Position numbers and translations under genes: made by a program
Notes under the pieces: model-generated
Databases searched by the model: none
What the model was told of the DNA's origin: nothing
Seen by the model: the letters and a program-made list of their open reading frames with translations, nothing else
Assembly: GCA_026770025.1 (NCBI GenBank)
Contig: JAMXDE010000006.1
Coordinates: 3,230,001-3,294,000 of the forward strand
Direction: 5' to 3'
Length of the DNA: 64,000 bases
From: Craspedostauros australis
Lineage: Eukaryota; Bacillariophyta; Bacillariophyceae; Mastogloiales; Achnanthaceae
Shown: piece after piece, positions 41,340 to 51,479 of the stretch
Layout of the letters: the number at the start of each line of letters is the position of its first letter
How positions within the stretch are numbered: the stretch's first letter is position 1

Positions 41340-43862
41340 GTCATAATGCATCATACAATGTATTAGAGTTGATCTGAAGTGCCGTACCGTGTCTGTTGCT
41401 GCTAGTTGTTGGATACCGCCAGAGTGCTCGACTCCAAACTCTACTTGGAAGTGCTCGCCCCATGTTCGCCCGCAGCAAATTGAATCAGTCCGTGCGAAGA
41501 GGACCAACGCATGTCGCCGATGTGGAAAGAATGGAAGTTCCGCGGCGTGCAAAATGGTGTGCCGACGTACGTAGCCTCCTACAGCAATGTCTCGTTATTC
41601 TACCAACCATCATGGTCAACGTCAGTCCCTACTTTGCCGCACTTGCCACATTCGGCCCTTCTTCATCCCACCTGATTCCCAGCCTGGCAGCGGCGCTGAC
41701 ATCAACTTCGTATGTGACCGATGGGCAATGATGTGCTGCGGCTTCGTTGACACCAGCTGAGTTTGTGCCGCACCTGTTGGTCCGGTGGATCAATGAAATT
41801 GATGCTATGAAGCGCGGTTTCGTGTGTCATTGCCAGCATTTGTTGCAGACACCTCGTTGCCTTGCTGCCTTTGCGGTGGATGCCGCGTGCAGGAGGCTGC
41901 GATCCTCAAAGCCTGTCGCTGCAGTGCGTGATGCTGACGCAATGTGCGCTTGTGTTTGTGTGCCTTTCCACGGAAGCGCACGGACCCGGCAGTCCAGCAC
42001 CGTAGTCTGACACCGTCGTCTTCCATCAACTCCATTCGTTACGATCGCATCGAATGCCGATCAGAGCATCAGCCTGGACGCTTTCCTGCTGCAACTGTTG
42101 GTCCTCATGGATGCTGATGCCGCATTGTCTTGTCCCGCTGTACATGATAGGTATGCTCATGGTGTGAAGGGATGCGGTACGAGGAAGATGGTGAGCAGAT
42201 GTGAGTTCCTCCTCAGCTGTTCCATCATGGCGCTGCCGATGTCGCCTCTCATTTCTGACCATTGTGGTCGGTGGCCATCGTCGAACGGGGTTGCGCAACA
42301 ACAGACAGGTGACCGTGTTTCTCTGTGATCGTGTTTGTGAGTGTCATCATCACTCACACACCAATTCCACGATCGTGACAAATTGAAGTGCGTCACCCAA
42401 ACACGATCAACCACGGATGACAGGCAGACGATTGAAGCGCGCCAAAAATTCTCGACATCACCGAAAACAACGAACTGTTGATGTTGTGGCTACACAGAAC
42501 AACTACTCGACGACGATGGCAATACATGTCCTCGTTCTGTGTAAGAGATCATGGTTGTACTTGCGTACGACTACGTGCATTGATGGAGGTGTCAGCCAAC
42601 GTATCATACGTACGCAGACATGACCAGTAAAGCAATGCATCAAGGAAACAAGCAGCCACGCACAACGTCGCATGGCAAAAAGGATGGACGAAGGCGACCA
42701 TGGCAAGAGATGGAGATGGAGACGATGATGACGACGAATGGGAAGTGGCGATGAGGAGCGATCGCAAACGCATCGCATCGATCGGCGACATTAGAAAGGA
42801 AGATATCAAGGCAATTGCATAGGTAAACAATCACATGAACAATCGCAGTACCAACAACGGTGCCAATAACAGTGGCAAACGACGCCATGGTTCCGTGATA
42901 AGCCCAGGATTCAAGTGATCTGCAGCAGCGCCCACACCGGATGCGCCGTTGGCAGCTGAGATTCAATACCTGCTGGACGAGTACATTCATGAGATCGGAC
43001 GCAGCAACTTCTTTGGGACCTTTAGCACCAGCTGTTAGGAGATACTCCTTCTATTACGCCACCACTGCACGCATCATTACCACCAATGCCTGCTCATGCT
43101 GAAGCTCAAAGCGATGCATCGCAGCCACAACTGCAACTGATGAGATGGAGGCACTGTGTCATCGGACCCACAAATCGGAGAAATCATCTGCCAAGGAATC
43201 AGCAACTTTTCCCATGGCTCGTCATCTTTGCCGGCCGCATTGGAGCCCATGTGGCAGCTGGCATGCGCTTGCGACTTGCGTGATACCATCCAAAAATGGC
43301 GGCAGCAACACCAACGAGCCAACAGTCGCGATACATTCATCCCGCCCCGTCAAGTTGCAGTGGAGTACGACGATCCATGCATGACGCCAGCGGATACCAC
43401 CTTCCTTTTCCACACAATTCCTTCCGCACAACTCCTTCCACATCATTGAAACCAACGAACGCGGAAAGCACTTGATTGGCGACGACGGCCACGGCAACAG
43501 TGGTGGCCAGACCATCATCGTCATGCCACACTGCCCAATGAAGATGTATGGTGCACCAACGTGCTGTTCACCAACCAGGATCATCTGCTGCTCAGCGGCA
43601 TGATCATCAGAAATGCATTGGCCAAAGAGCATGCCTTGCTGTCCAGCCAGTCAGGTTGTGCTGCAAATGATACGGTCGTGCATAGAACATCACGCTGCGC
43701 GAGTCACCAAAGGCAAAATCCAAGACTTGCCGGGCGCACCATTGGATGTATCACTGATAGCTTTCTTTCGAAGTATGGTAGTGTAGTTATTTCTCTGATT
43801 ACAGCCTATTCATTTCCTCTTCTTCATGTCATGCTCACTTCTCTGTCTACTGTTGTTGTGAT
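41340..43862 (+). pseudogene. Gene-poor stretch with decayed coding-like segments
   Basis: About 2.5 kb without an intact gene. Several plus-strand segments look protein-like but sit in different frames: an Asp-rich segment ending RKEDIKAIA before 42822, EIQYLLDEYIHEIGRSNFFG near 42957-43018, VEYDDPCMTPADTTFLFHT near 43360-43420, and NVLFTNQDHLLLSGMIIRN near 43560-43615. Together they suggest a heavily frameshifted or multi-exon gene. I cannot name the family, and chance open frames are possible for part of it. Confidence 0.3.
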
Positions 43863-45476
43863 TCACTCCTCTTCTTCAGCGGCAGCGCCATCGGCCTCAG
43901 CCACCCTGCAAGGTGTGACGGACCGCACGAAGTTCACCAACGCTCCACGATCCATGTATGAATCCACTTGCGCAGTACCCTCGCTTTCATCCACGACCTT
44001 GTACAAATCCATCATGGACATGGCATTGTACTCGTCATCGACTTCATTGCTTGCCGCTCCCCCACTGCAGATGGCATGGATCTCTCCTGGCAGTTGAGGG
44101 TGTTGAAACAACTTGCTGGAATCTTTCCGAGCGTAGAAGGTCTGTATATTTGCAGCTGCCAGTCTCATCGACGCATCTTTCAACAGTAAACAGCCATGTT
44201 GATCAGCGAATATCAACGCATCTACCATGGTGTCGTCTGTGAGATGAGTGTGGGCCAACTCTGCTTCAAGAACAAGCTTGAGTCGCCAGAATCCGAACTC
44301 GTTGGCCACAAGGATCAGCTGGTGTAGATCGTCCTGTCCATTGGCGGTGGGAGTTGGCTGGTCAGCGCCATCATCATCGTCATGAGCGCCATCGCGGGTA
44401 TCAGTATCGTTGTCCGGAGTGCTGTGATCGAAGGATATCTCACCTGTGTAGATACATTCGAGGACACGTTGGACGTATTTGGGTTGATGGTTGGGAAGAG
44501 GGATGAGCCTGGGGGGTGGGGCAGTGGCAGAATCAGTGCCGTCATCAGTGCTGTCATCTACGTGCTGATGTTGGATTCCCGAGTCGATCAATGTCTGAAT
44601 GGACGGAACAGTGACCATGAGGACTCCGGAGTTTGCTTTGATTGGCTGTTGTTCGTTGCCTTGTCCGCACAGGAAGGTGATGTCTGCCTTGGCCTCAGAA
44701 CGAACAGCGCTGCGACGATCTTGGCCGATGCTGATGTTGGTTGTTGTGTGGATTTTAGGATTGTCGTGCTTGGTTGGTGTTGTGATGGTGTTTGTGTGGC
44801 TTTGCTCGCGCACCTGTGTCTCTGTTTGCAGCTGTGTCTGCAGTTGCAAGTTGCATTGACTGAGATGACCGAGACGCTTCATGATTGATGTCATCATCTT
44901 GACCTGATCGTCCGCTTTGATTAATTCGACGGGTGTTTTGTTTTTGTTGTTTTGGATGTCGATATTGACCTTGGTTGATTCGATGAGGTACTCGACGCAT
45001 TCAGAATAGCCGTTGTAGCATGCCTTATGAAGTGGAGTGTCGCCATAGTTGTCTTTGCAGTTGACATCAGCGTTGCATGTTTCAACAAGGTACTTGACAC
45101 ACTGCGGATAGCCTTTAAAGCATGCCCAATGGAGAGGAGCGCTGCCATAGTTGTTTTTGCAGTTGACATCGGCGTTGGTTGATTCGATGAGATACTTGGC
45201 ACACTCCAGGTGGCCTCCACTGCATGCCTTGTGAAGAGGAGCGTCGCCATAGGAGCCTGTGACCGTGTTGACATCACGTCCTTCATTCTGCCTCTTCCAT
45301 TCCCTCAACACTGACAGATCACCTGTCTCAGCAGCGTTAATGAGTTGTAGGTCTGAGACATTTGGCATGTTGGTCGTTGGTTGTTGAGCTGTTGGTAGAC
45401 AAACAATTGCTGGATGATTGCTGGATGTTTGCTGATGTTGGGGAAGGCGAACAAGGCGTGACTCCGATTGTGACAT
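43863..45476 (-). CDS. Ankyrin-BTB protein
   Basis: Minus-strand frame ending at 43863. In-frame ATGs are at 45476 and 45368; the second (MPNVSDLQL) matches the start of the truncated copy at 37912-38175 and may be the real one. Using 45476 gives 537 residues. About four ankyrin repeats follow (APLHKACSGGHLECAKYL, APLHWACFKGYPQCVKYL, TPLHKACYNGYSECVEYL). A Gln-rich linker leads to a BTB/POZ domain: ADITFLCGQ, VPSIQTLI, VLECIYTGEISF, then LVANEFGFWRLK and DALIFADQHGCLLLKDA. Ankyrin-BTB proteins usually act as adaptors for CUL3 ubiquitin ligases or in transcription; that role is inferred. Confidence 0.85.
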   Translation of the reverse strand: MSQSESRLVRLPQHQQTSSNHPAIVCLPTAQQPTTNMPNVSDLQLINAAETGDLSVLREWKRQNEGRDVNTVTGSYGDAPLHKACSGGHLECAKYLIESTNADVNCKNNYGSAPLHWACFKGYPQCVKYLVETCNADVNCKDNYGDTPLHKACYNGYSECVEYLIESTKVNIDIQNNKNKTPVELIKADDQVKMMTSIMKRLGHLSQCNLQLQTQLQTETQVREQSHTNTITTPTKHDNPKIHTTTNISIGQDRRSAVRSEAKADITFLCGQGNEQQPIKANSGVLMVTVPSIQTLIDSGIQHQHVDDSTDDGTDSATAPPPRLIPLPNHQPKYVQRVLECIYTGEISFDHSTPDNDTDTRDGAHDDDDGADQPTPTANGQDDLHQLILVANEFGFWRLKLVLEAELAHTHLTDDTMVDALIFADQHGCLLLKDASMRLAAANIQTFYARKDSSKLFQHPQLPGEIHAICSGGAASNEVDDEYNAMSMMDLYKVVDESEGTAQVDSYMDRGALVNFVRSVTPCRVAEADGAAAEEEE

Positions 45477-45954
45477 CGACTGTGATGATTGGGAGACGAT
45501 ACAGGATGTGTTGTGTGTGTGTGATGATGTGATTATGATTATTTCCGGCTGAGGTTGCGAACACGGGATTTGCTGCTGCACTGTCTGTCATGGGACCGTA
45601 CACCAACATCGACAAGCGAAAAAGGAAACGCACGGAAACTAACCAAGCGCACAGGCACACATCACAACCAGATACATCAACAGCCAACAAGCAACAGACT
45701 TGGTCCATAAAGCTCAATTGCAATTATCTGATTACAACCACTGCTACAATTGCACTGCTCAGCCTCTGGATCTGTCTCTCGGCTCGTGGTTGGGCGGAGA
45801 CCGACGGTTGCGCTGTTGCTACAACATTCACACGGATGCTGCGTTGATTGATGCATTCAAGTCCGAGTATGTTGGCATTCGTCACCCCTTTCGCCGATCA
45901 ATGCATGCGCATGGTTGCATCCCATGTGATCTCGCCAGCTAACGATCGAGCTTA
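45477..45954. other. 5' flank of the ankyrin-BTB gene, includes repeat copy B
   Basis: No gene is supported. It contains the second copy of the interspersed repeat and probably the promoter and 5' UTR of the ankyrin-BTB gene. Confidence 0.45.
45600..45830. repeat. Interspersed repeat, copy B
   Basis: Resembles 28318-28570 in the same orientation, with shared blocks ACAGCCAACAAGCAAC, CTCAATTG and AATTATCTGATT, then a weaker match around GACCGACGG. Confidence 0.6.
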
Positions 45955-46715
45955 TGGATCAGGGTCAGCAGCACGGGACTGCTTGCTGGAGATACCGTAG
46001 ATCGGGTTCATGTTGTGGTATCGCATGTAAGCACGCTGGGCGGCCTGGTACTCTGGATTCATGGTGACTGGAAGCTTCTGGTTCACTGCGCGATTTGAGA
46101 GGCAACCGTTTCGGCATAACATCAACATCAACATGGACGGCCAGGCAGGTTCCGACGTCAATCAAGTGGAGTTCGTTGTCGCCGGAGGAGATGATGCAGG
46201 ATTCATCATCAAGATGATCGTGCGGATTCGATCATGTTCAAGTTCCCGTTCACCAACATTGACAGTGACACATCAATCCACAAGTGAACGTTGGAGAAAA
46301 AAAAGATTAGTTTGTTGGTTAGCATTTGAAAGATGTGATCGACATTGATGGTTGATGCCCCACACGCTGCGCTCCGACATAGCAGCACTCTACGCGCGCA
46401 GCGAAAAAGTGGCGCGAAGTGACATTAAGCAGCGCAATGAGTCACGCTTTGGCGCAGCTTGGGACCGAGATGCCTTGCGTCTGTCGCTTTCCAACAGACG
46501 TTTGGGCCGAGGACAAGGTACGAGTACTTACTTAGTGGAATGTAGCACAGAACCGAGATGGCAAGGACAGGGAGGCCGACGGAGACCATTGGACGGGCCT
46601 TGCTCAAGCGCTTGAGCAAGGTTGGCATGGCCTCGGTCTCCATGTAGTATGGAGACGGGCGGTTCAAGTGTGTTCTTGGGCCGTAAGGCGGGGGTTCGTA
46701 CCAGACGCGCACCAT
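45955..46715 (-). CDS. Small single-pass membrane protein, two exons
   Basis: I propose exons 46532-46715 and 45955-46085, joined across a GTAAGT donor at 46531 and a GCGCAG acceptor ending at 46086 (intron 446 bases). The product is about 104 residues: an aromatic/Pro N-terminus (MVRVWYEPPPYGPRTH), a basic segment, one hydrophobic helix (MVSVGLPVLAISVLCYIPL), then a hydrophilic tail with EYQAAQRAYMRYHNMNPIYG. Size and layout resemble accessory subunits of respiratory complexes in the mitochondrial inner membrane, but I cannot assign a subunit. The in-phase junction and the conserved-looking tail support the model; the exact acceptor is less certain. Confidence 0.5.
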
Positions 46716-47375
46716 GGTCAGCAGTTGATTTGTTCTCGTTGCTTGCTTTGGGTGTTGTTGTGTCTCGCTTGGAGAGGGTGTTGCAGCGAGGATGCTCGTG
46801 CTGCTCTCTTGTTTCTGTTGCTCTTGTCGGTGTTGTTGAGATTGCCGTCAGCTCTTGTCGCTGCTTTCGTTCGCTCTCGTGTCGTTGCTGTCTCGTTCGC
46901 GCTGCTTGTTGTTGCGTGTTGCCCTTTTTCGTTTTGTCGTTGCTGTTTTGATTCGATGGAATCGTACTTCGACTCCTTCGGCGTTCGCGTTGGCGAGTTC
47001 GGAGTTCTGCTGAAGGCAAAGATTCCATCCAGATGAGATTCCCATTCGTGACGTCATCATGTGACACCCAAACCAAATCCGTTCTCCATGTCTGGAGAGA
47101 TCCGCAACATGATTCTGAACAGCGTAGAACAACGCGGCGAAGTTCTCAGATCATCCCACCCACCCATCATCAACGATCTGCCAATAGTCATCCGACTACC
47201 AACCTCCACCAATCCATGATGCAGACCTTGCAATAGTTGGCATCTGTCAAGTGAATCATCACAAGAAGCGCACACAACAGTATACACATATACACATATT
47301 ATATTTTATAGAATATTATATAGACTAGAGTGCACTGGTACGACCAATACCACGTTGGGAGCGGAGTTGAAGAAG
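46716..47375. other. Divergent intergenic region
   Basis: About 660 bases between the small membrane-protein gene (minus) and the YgfZ-like gene (plus), presumably a shared promoter region. An AT-rich stretch lies at 47290-47325. No gene is seen. Confidence 0.45.
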
Positions 47376-49688
47376 ATGCGCACTTCGTCGATCGCACTTG
47401 CGGGCGCGACGCTGTGCTTGTCGAAGGTGCGAGTGCAATCATGGATCCCATCAAGCGAGACAGGCAGCAGTGGTCAACGAGTGCCGCTGCTCTCGCAACT
47501 TCGGTTGGTGCATGCTGGTGCAGCAACTGCTCCATCCACTACATCGTCGACAACACTTTTAACAACATCACTGTTAACAACATCACTGTTAACAACATCA
47601 CTAATGCTGTCGTCAGGTTCCGGCGACCTGGATTACGAGTACATTCCGCCGAATCCGGAGCCATCATCGTCATCGACGGTCGACAGCGCGACCCTGCCAT
47701 CGGCCTACCCTGCGGATACCCCATCGGGGTTGCGCGGTGAGGCCGTGCGCAGCGCATTGCGCAGCGACCGTTGCGTCGTGTGGGATCTGTCCGACACGCA
47801 GCTTTCGCACGGTGGGATTCTGCGCGTCACGGGCAAGGGCACGCTGAATTTCATCAACAACAAGTTCACGCAGTCCTTCGATTCCACCTCCAACCAGTAC
47901 AAGGAGGCATGCTACCTCACATCCAAGGGCAGGGTGCTGGACCGGCTCAAGATTGCCGTGCAGTCGCCGTTGGAGGCCTACATCATGACGTCGCCCGGTC
48001 ATTCCAGCCAGAAGCTGTTCGAGAGCTTGGATCCTCTCATCTTCCCGATGGATCAGGTCAAGCTGGAGAACATGGTCAGCAACACGAACGTGGTGTCATT
48101 CACCATGGCGTCTGTCAAGATGAAGCATGTTCACAAGGTCATCCAACAGCAGGTGCTGCATGGTTTCGATGTCGAGATTGACTTTGAAACCACGAGGGCG
48201 CAGTCATCCGCATCACCAGTGGGATCCATGGAGAAGAGCACCATCATGGTCCAATTGAACGATTCCACGAGCCTCCTGCTGTTGCCATCCACCGGGTTGC
48301 CGGCCGTGGCGTGCACGGGATACACGCTGGTGTTTCTCTCGGATGACGTTTCCGTGGGACGCGATATCTGGCAGTTCCTCATCAGCGACGACAACGCCGA
48401 TGGTCCCATCGAGCTCGGTGCGCTGGAGTACGACACGTTGCGGATCGAAGCAGGCCAGCCGGCGTTTGATTCCGAGTACATCGGCAGCAACAAGAAGGAG
48501 GCCAAGACGGGCCCGCTGGAGCTGCATTGGAAGGGCGAGGCCATCGATTTTGACAAGGGCTGCTACCTCGGTCAGGAGGGCGTCGCGTCCGTCTTGAAGA
48601 ACGTGCGCGGTCCGCCAAGGCTCCTGTATTCGGTCGCCTTCTATGACAACGACAATGTCTACAACACCGAATCGCGCGGCGACAACAGCAAGGTCAAGAA
48701 CAAGACGCGGCGACCGCAGGTTGGCGATGTGCTCTGCGTGCTTGGCAGCAACGATGCCATCTCCGTTGGCACGATCACGTCGCTCGCCGAACCGGGCGGA
48801 ACGGGAGATGCTTGCATCGTCGGATTGGCGTTGGTGAAGCGCGCGGATTCCATCCTCAAGCAGATGAAGGATATGGAGCTGGAGATCGATCGATCCAACC
48901 CATTCGGCGGCTTCGACTCGGGCGACGGCTTTGACGACTTTGACGACGAGGAGGGCGGAATCGATGCCTACGAGAGGGCCATGAACGCGGCGATGGACAA
49001 AAGCTCCAGAGGCATGGTGGACGAGTCGATGCTGGATCCCTTGGACGGGTTGGAGGTGATCCTGAAGGACAGCTTCACGATTGGCAAGCTCCGCATGATC
49101 CCGTCACGACGGTACCTGCAGGGCCGCAACATGTTCGACGAGACCATTGGCTCGGATGAGTCACAGGGGGAGCTGTACGAGTTGAATATGCCCGACGAGA
49201 TGGCCAGATTGATGAAGCAGCAGGAATTGGAAGAAGGCATGCGGCAGGCATCATCGCCGGCATCTTCCCCTGACAACAGTGGTATTGACGACAATGTTGT
49301 TGAAGCTCTTGTTGATGACAATGAAGTTGACAACGGTGTTCTTGATGCTGATGCTGAGCTGCAACAGGCCGAAGAGGAGGCGAAGAAGGCTCAGATGGAG
49401 GCGGAGGCCGCAGCAGCAGAAGCGCAACGCAAGGCCGAGAAGATGGAGATGCTGAAAAAGAGAGCGGAAGAAGCGATGGCACGACGAAAGCAAGCCAAGG
49501 ATGATGCTGACACGCAACAGCAACACCAGAATCAACAGCCACAAGGAGAGGCCGCCGATACTGGTGACGATTCCAGCCAGGATGCGAAAGAAGCAGAAGC
49601 CAAGCGCAAAGAAGACAAGATGAAGATGCTGAAGAAACGGGCCGAGGAGGCCATGGCGAGACGGAAGTCGAAGACGCAAGATAAATAG
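47376..49688 (+). CDS. YgfZ/COG0354-family folate-binding protein, likely organellar
   Basis: The ATG at 47376 is the first in frame (the longer open frame begins at a TTG), giving 770 residues. The first ~75 residues include a hydrophobic start (SSIALAGATLCLS) and Thr/Ser/Leu repeats, and could be a plastid or mitochondrial targeting region. The GcvT-like core runs to about residue 480: FINNKFTQSF, then LTSKGRVLDRL, and the family signature KGCYLGQE near residue 390. Members use folate to help repair or assemble Fe-S proteins. The C-terminal ~280 residues are an unusual acidic and then coiled-coil extension, in which KMEMLKKRAEEAMARRK and KMKMLKKRAEEAMARRK are near-identical copies 59 residues apart. 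The extension is not part of the normal family and its role is unknown. Confidence 0.85.
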   Translation: MRTSSIALAGATLCLSKVRVQSWIPSSETGSSGQRVPLLSQLRLVHAGAATAPSTTSSTTLLTTSLLTTSLLTTSLMLSSGSGDLDYEYIPPNPEPSSSSTVDSATLPSAYPADTPSGLRGEAVRSALRSDRCVVWDLSDTQLSHGGILRVTGKGTLNFINNKFTQSFDSTSNQYKEACYLTSKGRVLDRLKIAVQSPLEAYIMTSPGHSSQKLFESLDPLIFPMDQVKLENMVSNTNVVSFTMASVKMKHVHKVIQQQVLHGFDVEIDFETTRAQSSASPVGSMEKSTIMVQLNDSTSLLLLPSTGLPAVACTGYTLVFLSDDVSVGRDIWQFLISDDNADGPIELGALEYDTLRIEAGQPAFDSEYIGSNKKEAKTGPLELHWKGEAIDFDKGCYLGQEGVASVLKNVRGPPRLLYSVAFYDNDNVYNTESRGDNSKVKNKTRRPQVGDVLCVLGSNDAISVGTITSLAEPGGTGDACIVGLALVKRADSILKQMKDMELEIDRSNPFGGFDSGDGFDDFDDEEGGIDAYERAMNAAMDKSSRGMVDESMLDPLDGLEVILKDSFTIGKLRMIPSRRYLQGRNMFDETIGSDESQGELYELNMPDEMARLMKQQELEEGMRQASSPASSPDNSGIDDNVVEALVDDNEVDNGVLDADAELQQAEEEAKKAQMEAEAAAAEAQRKAEKMEMLKKRAEEAMARRKQAKDDADTQQQHQNQQPQGEAADTGDDSSQDAKEAEAKRKEDKMKMLKKRAEEAMARRKSKTQDK

Positions 49689-51479
49689 CCATGCTACAAT
49701 CAGCACTGCATAGAGTAGAGTGGATACACTGGCATGACCGTCTGTTAATGTTCTACTGTGCAGGCGCACAAGAGTGTGGGAGCGGAGTTGCATTCGCTCG
49801 ATGGCATCCACATGCAGTTGCACCCTGCAAATCATCGGCTCTCGGCCCACCATGGCGAAATCACACGGGATGGTTTGCCGTTCATCCCACGTCTTGAGAA
49901 AGTTGGTCTGCCTGCTGGTATCGTTGGTTGCGATGGGTCAAACCCAACTCGCTGTTCACAGGAATGGTCCAGCAGTGAGCAAATTAAAATACAGGTGCAA
50001 AGATGTGAGTTCACGCGCATTGACGAGGATTGTATCGTGTGGCACAATGATGGCATGCATGGTAGGTCTATGCCGACCATTGCATGCATTCGGATGGTCT
50101 GCTGATGATGAAGTTGTTAGCTAGTACGACGGCTCGTTGGACAGTGGGGTTATATTGATGTCACAAACGAGTGCTTTTTGTCCGCTATTGCTTCGATATT
50201 CGCAATGTAGATTTGAGGTTGTAGAAAGCTTTGTTCCCATCTTTCATTGTCAGAGAAAGAGCCTCACAGTACACGATTGCGTTGGGTGATTGATTTGCTT
50301 GGTGCTTTGAGTTTTGTGCTTCACGCCTCATGGCTGCATTTGCAATTGCCATTGAAAGCACGAGGCCGGATGATGATGAACAACAGAACGAGTTCAGAGA
50401 CAGGAGGATGCCTGTCTCTTGGGTTTCTGCTACTCCTGCTTTCGGTGTTTGCTTACATTGATTGCTGTCTTCGGCACTATTTGTTGAAGTGCTGTCCTCT
50501 TTCGACCTTGCATGCGCAATGGCTGGTCCATCAGCACAAGTAGCTGTGCATGCGTCAGTACATGAGGGCAGTCAAGCGCCCATCCAAGCGATCGGCCCTC
50601 CCGTGGAATGGGGCATGCTGCGGCGAGGTGTTCCTCTCAGAGCGCTTGGGCACGCGCAAGCGAGGCATGCAGAGTATGCTTCCTACCATGCTGTGCATCC
50701 GCAGCCATCACCCTGGCACCATCGCTACTCCAGCCTCCGCGATCAGCCTTCGCCATCGACCTTGGCGCCGATGGTGTCCTTGAAAAGACGAAATCATCGT
50801 CAACGGCCCCGATGCTTGCTGCAATCTTCTTGCATGCCTTCTCAGTCGACGCAATCATTCTTCATGATTGATCCTCGTTGCTCTTGCTCTTGCGCCATCG
50901 TCATCGCCATCGTCGTGGCGTCTCCATCATGTTGCCGTGAGTGCTTGTCTGTCCCATGCTTTGGTTGTTTGTGATGATGACGCTGGGAGACCATCGCGTT
51001 CTGACGCCAACACGATCCTCCCTCGATCTTCGTTTCTGGTGTTTTGGTTGCGTTTGGCGATGCCATAGTCGACTGGTCCGACTGTAGTTACCGTATTACT
51101 ATTCCGCAGAACAGTGTTTGAATTTGGCATTAGATGCTGTTTGAGTACCTTTTTCATGCCGTGGATCGAGTACCAGAGCGCACGTGAAGCACTGAAACGA
51201 AGGGACAGACGGTCTGACGGACACAGAAGCAATCACCAAGAAGCAATCGACAACAGAACGTCGCGGTGTTGTCGTCTTCGTTGTTTTGCGCCCAACAGGC
51301 AGTGTCCGCCATCGTGGAAGTCTCTCCTGTTGTCTCTGTGCACGTGGGAGCTCCTCGTTCAAACACCAGCAACAGCAGCATCAGTAGCAACGCAGGCGAC
51401 CGCATCTGCACCACCATCACCTTGGTCGATCGACAACATCAGCTCAACAACAATCGAGTTTTGAAAACAGCAAGCAATC
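49689..51479. other. Gene-poor region between YgfZ-like and eL19 genes
   Basis: About 1.8 kb. A protein-like frame at 49758-50105 (MQLHPANHRLSAHHGEITR, then GLPFIPRLEKVGLPAG) and another near 50550-50783 could be gene remnants, but neither is recognised. The right end holds the eL19 promoter and 5' UTR. Confidence 0.4.

Noticed and set aside
46528-47076. 182-codon minus-strand frame rich in Arg/Gln/Thr
   Set aside because: Overlaps the exon of the small membrane protein in another frame and is low complexity upstream of it.
49758-50105. 115-codon plus-strand frame
   Set aside because: Somewhat protein-like but unrecognised and with no supporting neighbour; not called as a gene.
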